Below, one piece after another: positions 6,101 through 6,213 of a stretch of 6,213 nt of DNA (positions are counted from its first letter, which is position 1; each line of letters begins with the position of its first letter). The notes beneath the pieces were generated by a model. The model ran no database searches, had not been told where the DNA came from, and was given only the letters and a program-made list of their open reading frames with translations. The stretch comes from Pseudomonadota bacterium (GTDB taxonomy: Bacteria; Pseudomonadota; Alphaproteobacteria; Rhodospirillales; Magnetospirillaceae): positions 1-6,213 of the forward strand of contig JAEZFE010000481.1 of the NCBI GenBank assembly GCA_023437865.1. The letters run 5' to 3'. The position numbers were made by a program, and so were the translations under genes.

Positions 6101-6213
6101 GCCAATCCTGTGACCATATTCCCTTCCTAGCCTGCCAGCACGCGGCATAGACAAGGGTTTTCCCTTACTTCCCCCCGAAGATGCTCGGTTACCCCCGATG
6201 AACGGATTGAGGC
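6101..6213. other. Right-edge intergenic sequence with no confirmable gene
   Basis: These 113 bases contain no long open frame. A small inverted repeat, AAGGG (6153-6157) TTTT CCCTT (6162-6166), is visible. An ATG at 6198-6200 opens a frame (MNGLR...) that reaches the window edge after five codons. It has no recognisable ribosome site, so I cannot say whether it is the start of a gene. No tRNA or other RNA structure was recognised. Confidence 0.4.

Noticed and set aside
5497..6150. Plus-strand 217-aa frame within and beyond murI
   Set aside because: Arg/Pro/Gly-rich frame-shifted shadow of murI with no independent signals.
1..6213. CRISPR arrays, insertion sequences, tRNA or rRNA genes
   Set aside because: No spaced direct repeats, transposase motifs, terminal inverted repeats or RNA gene structures were seen on either strand.

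Overview
The window is about 6.2 kb of GC-rich, densely coding DNA with short intergenic gaps and stop/start overlaps. Gene style and protein flavour (many membrane sensors with HAMP linkers) suggest an alphaproteobacterium, probably of the Magnetospirillum/Rhodospirillales type. That placement is an impression from the sequence, not a database result.

Layout: the left 5 kb is one minus-strand operon, read right to left. Its order is (i) a 259-aa membrane sensor-like protein that ends just after a HAMP-like segment (4212-4991); (ii) a 695-aa fusion of a periplasmic sensor module, a HAMP linker and a complete 12-helix MFS transporter (2117-4204); (iii) a periplasmic substrate-binding protein of the ABC_sub_bind family (1098-2120); (iv) a formyltransferase-fold enzyme with an intact Asn/His/Asp triad (220-1101); (v) the N-terminus of another membrane-anchored sensor that runs off the left edge (1-241). 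The genes are 7 nt apart (i/ii), share ATGA overlaps (ii/iii and iii/iv) or overlap by 22 nt (iv/v), so they are very probably co-transcribed and translationally coupled.

A 209-bp divergent intergenic region (4992-5200) separates this operon from a plus-strand housekeeping gene, murI (glutamate racemase, 5201-6079). A GC-rich palindrome lies directly after murI. The last ~110 bp hold no gene that can be confirmed.

The interesting part is the operon. It has a binding protein with no ABC permease or ATPase in view, an MFS carrier physically fused to a sensor/HAMP module, two further membrane sensors and a formyltransferase. A reasonable hypothesis is a ligand-sensing and transport unit in which the soluble binding protein presents a ligand to the periplasmic sensor domains, and HAMP signalling gates or reports on the MFS carrier. 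The ligand, the direction of transport and the role of the formyltransferase cannot be read from the sequence.
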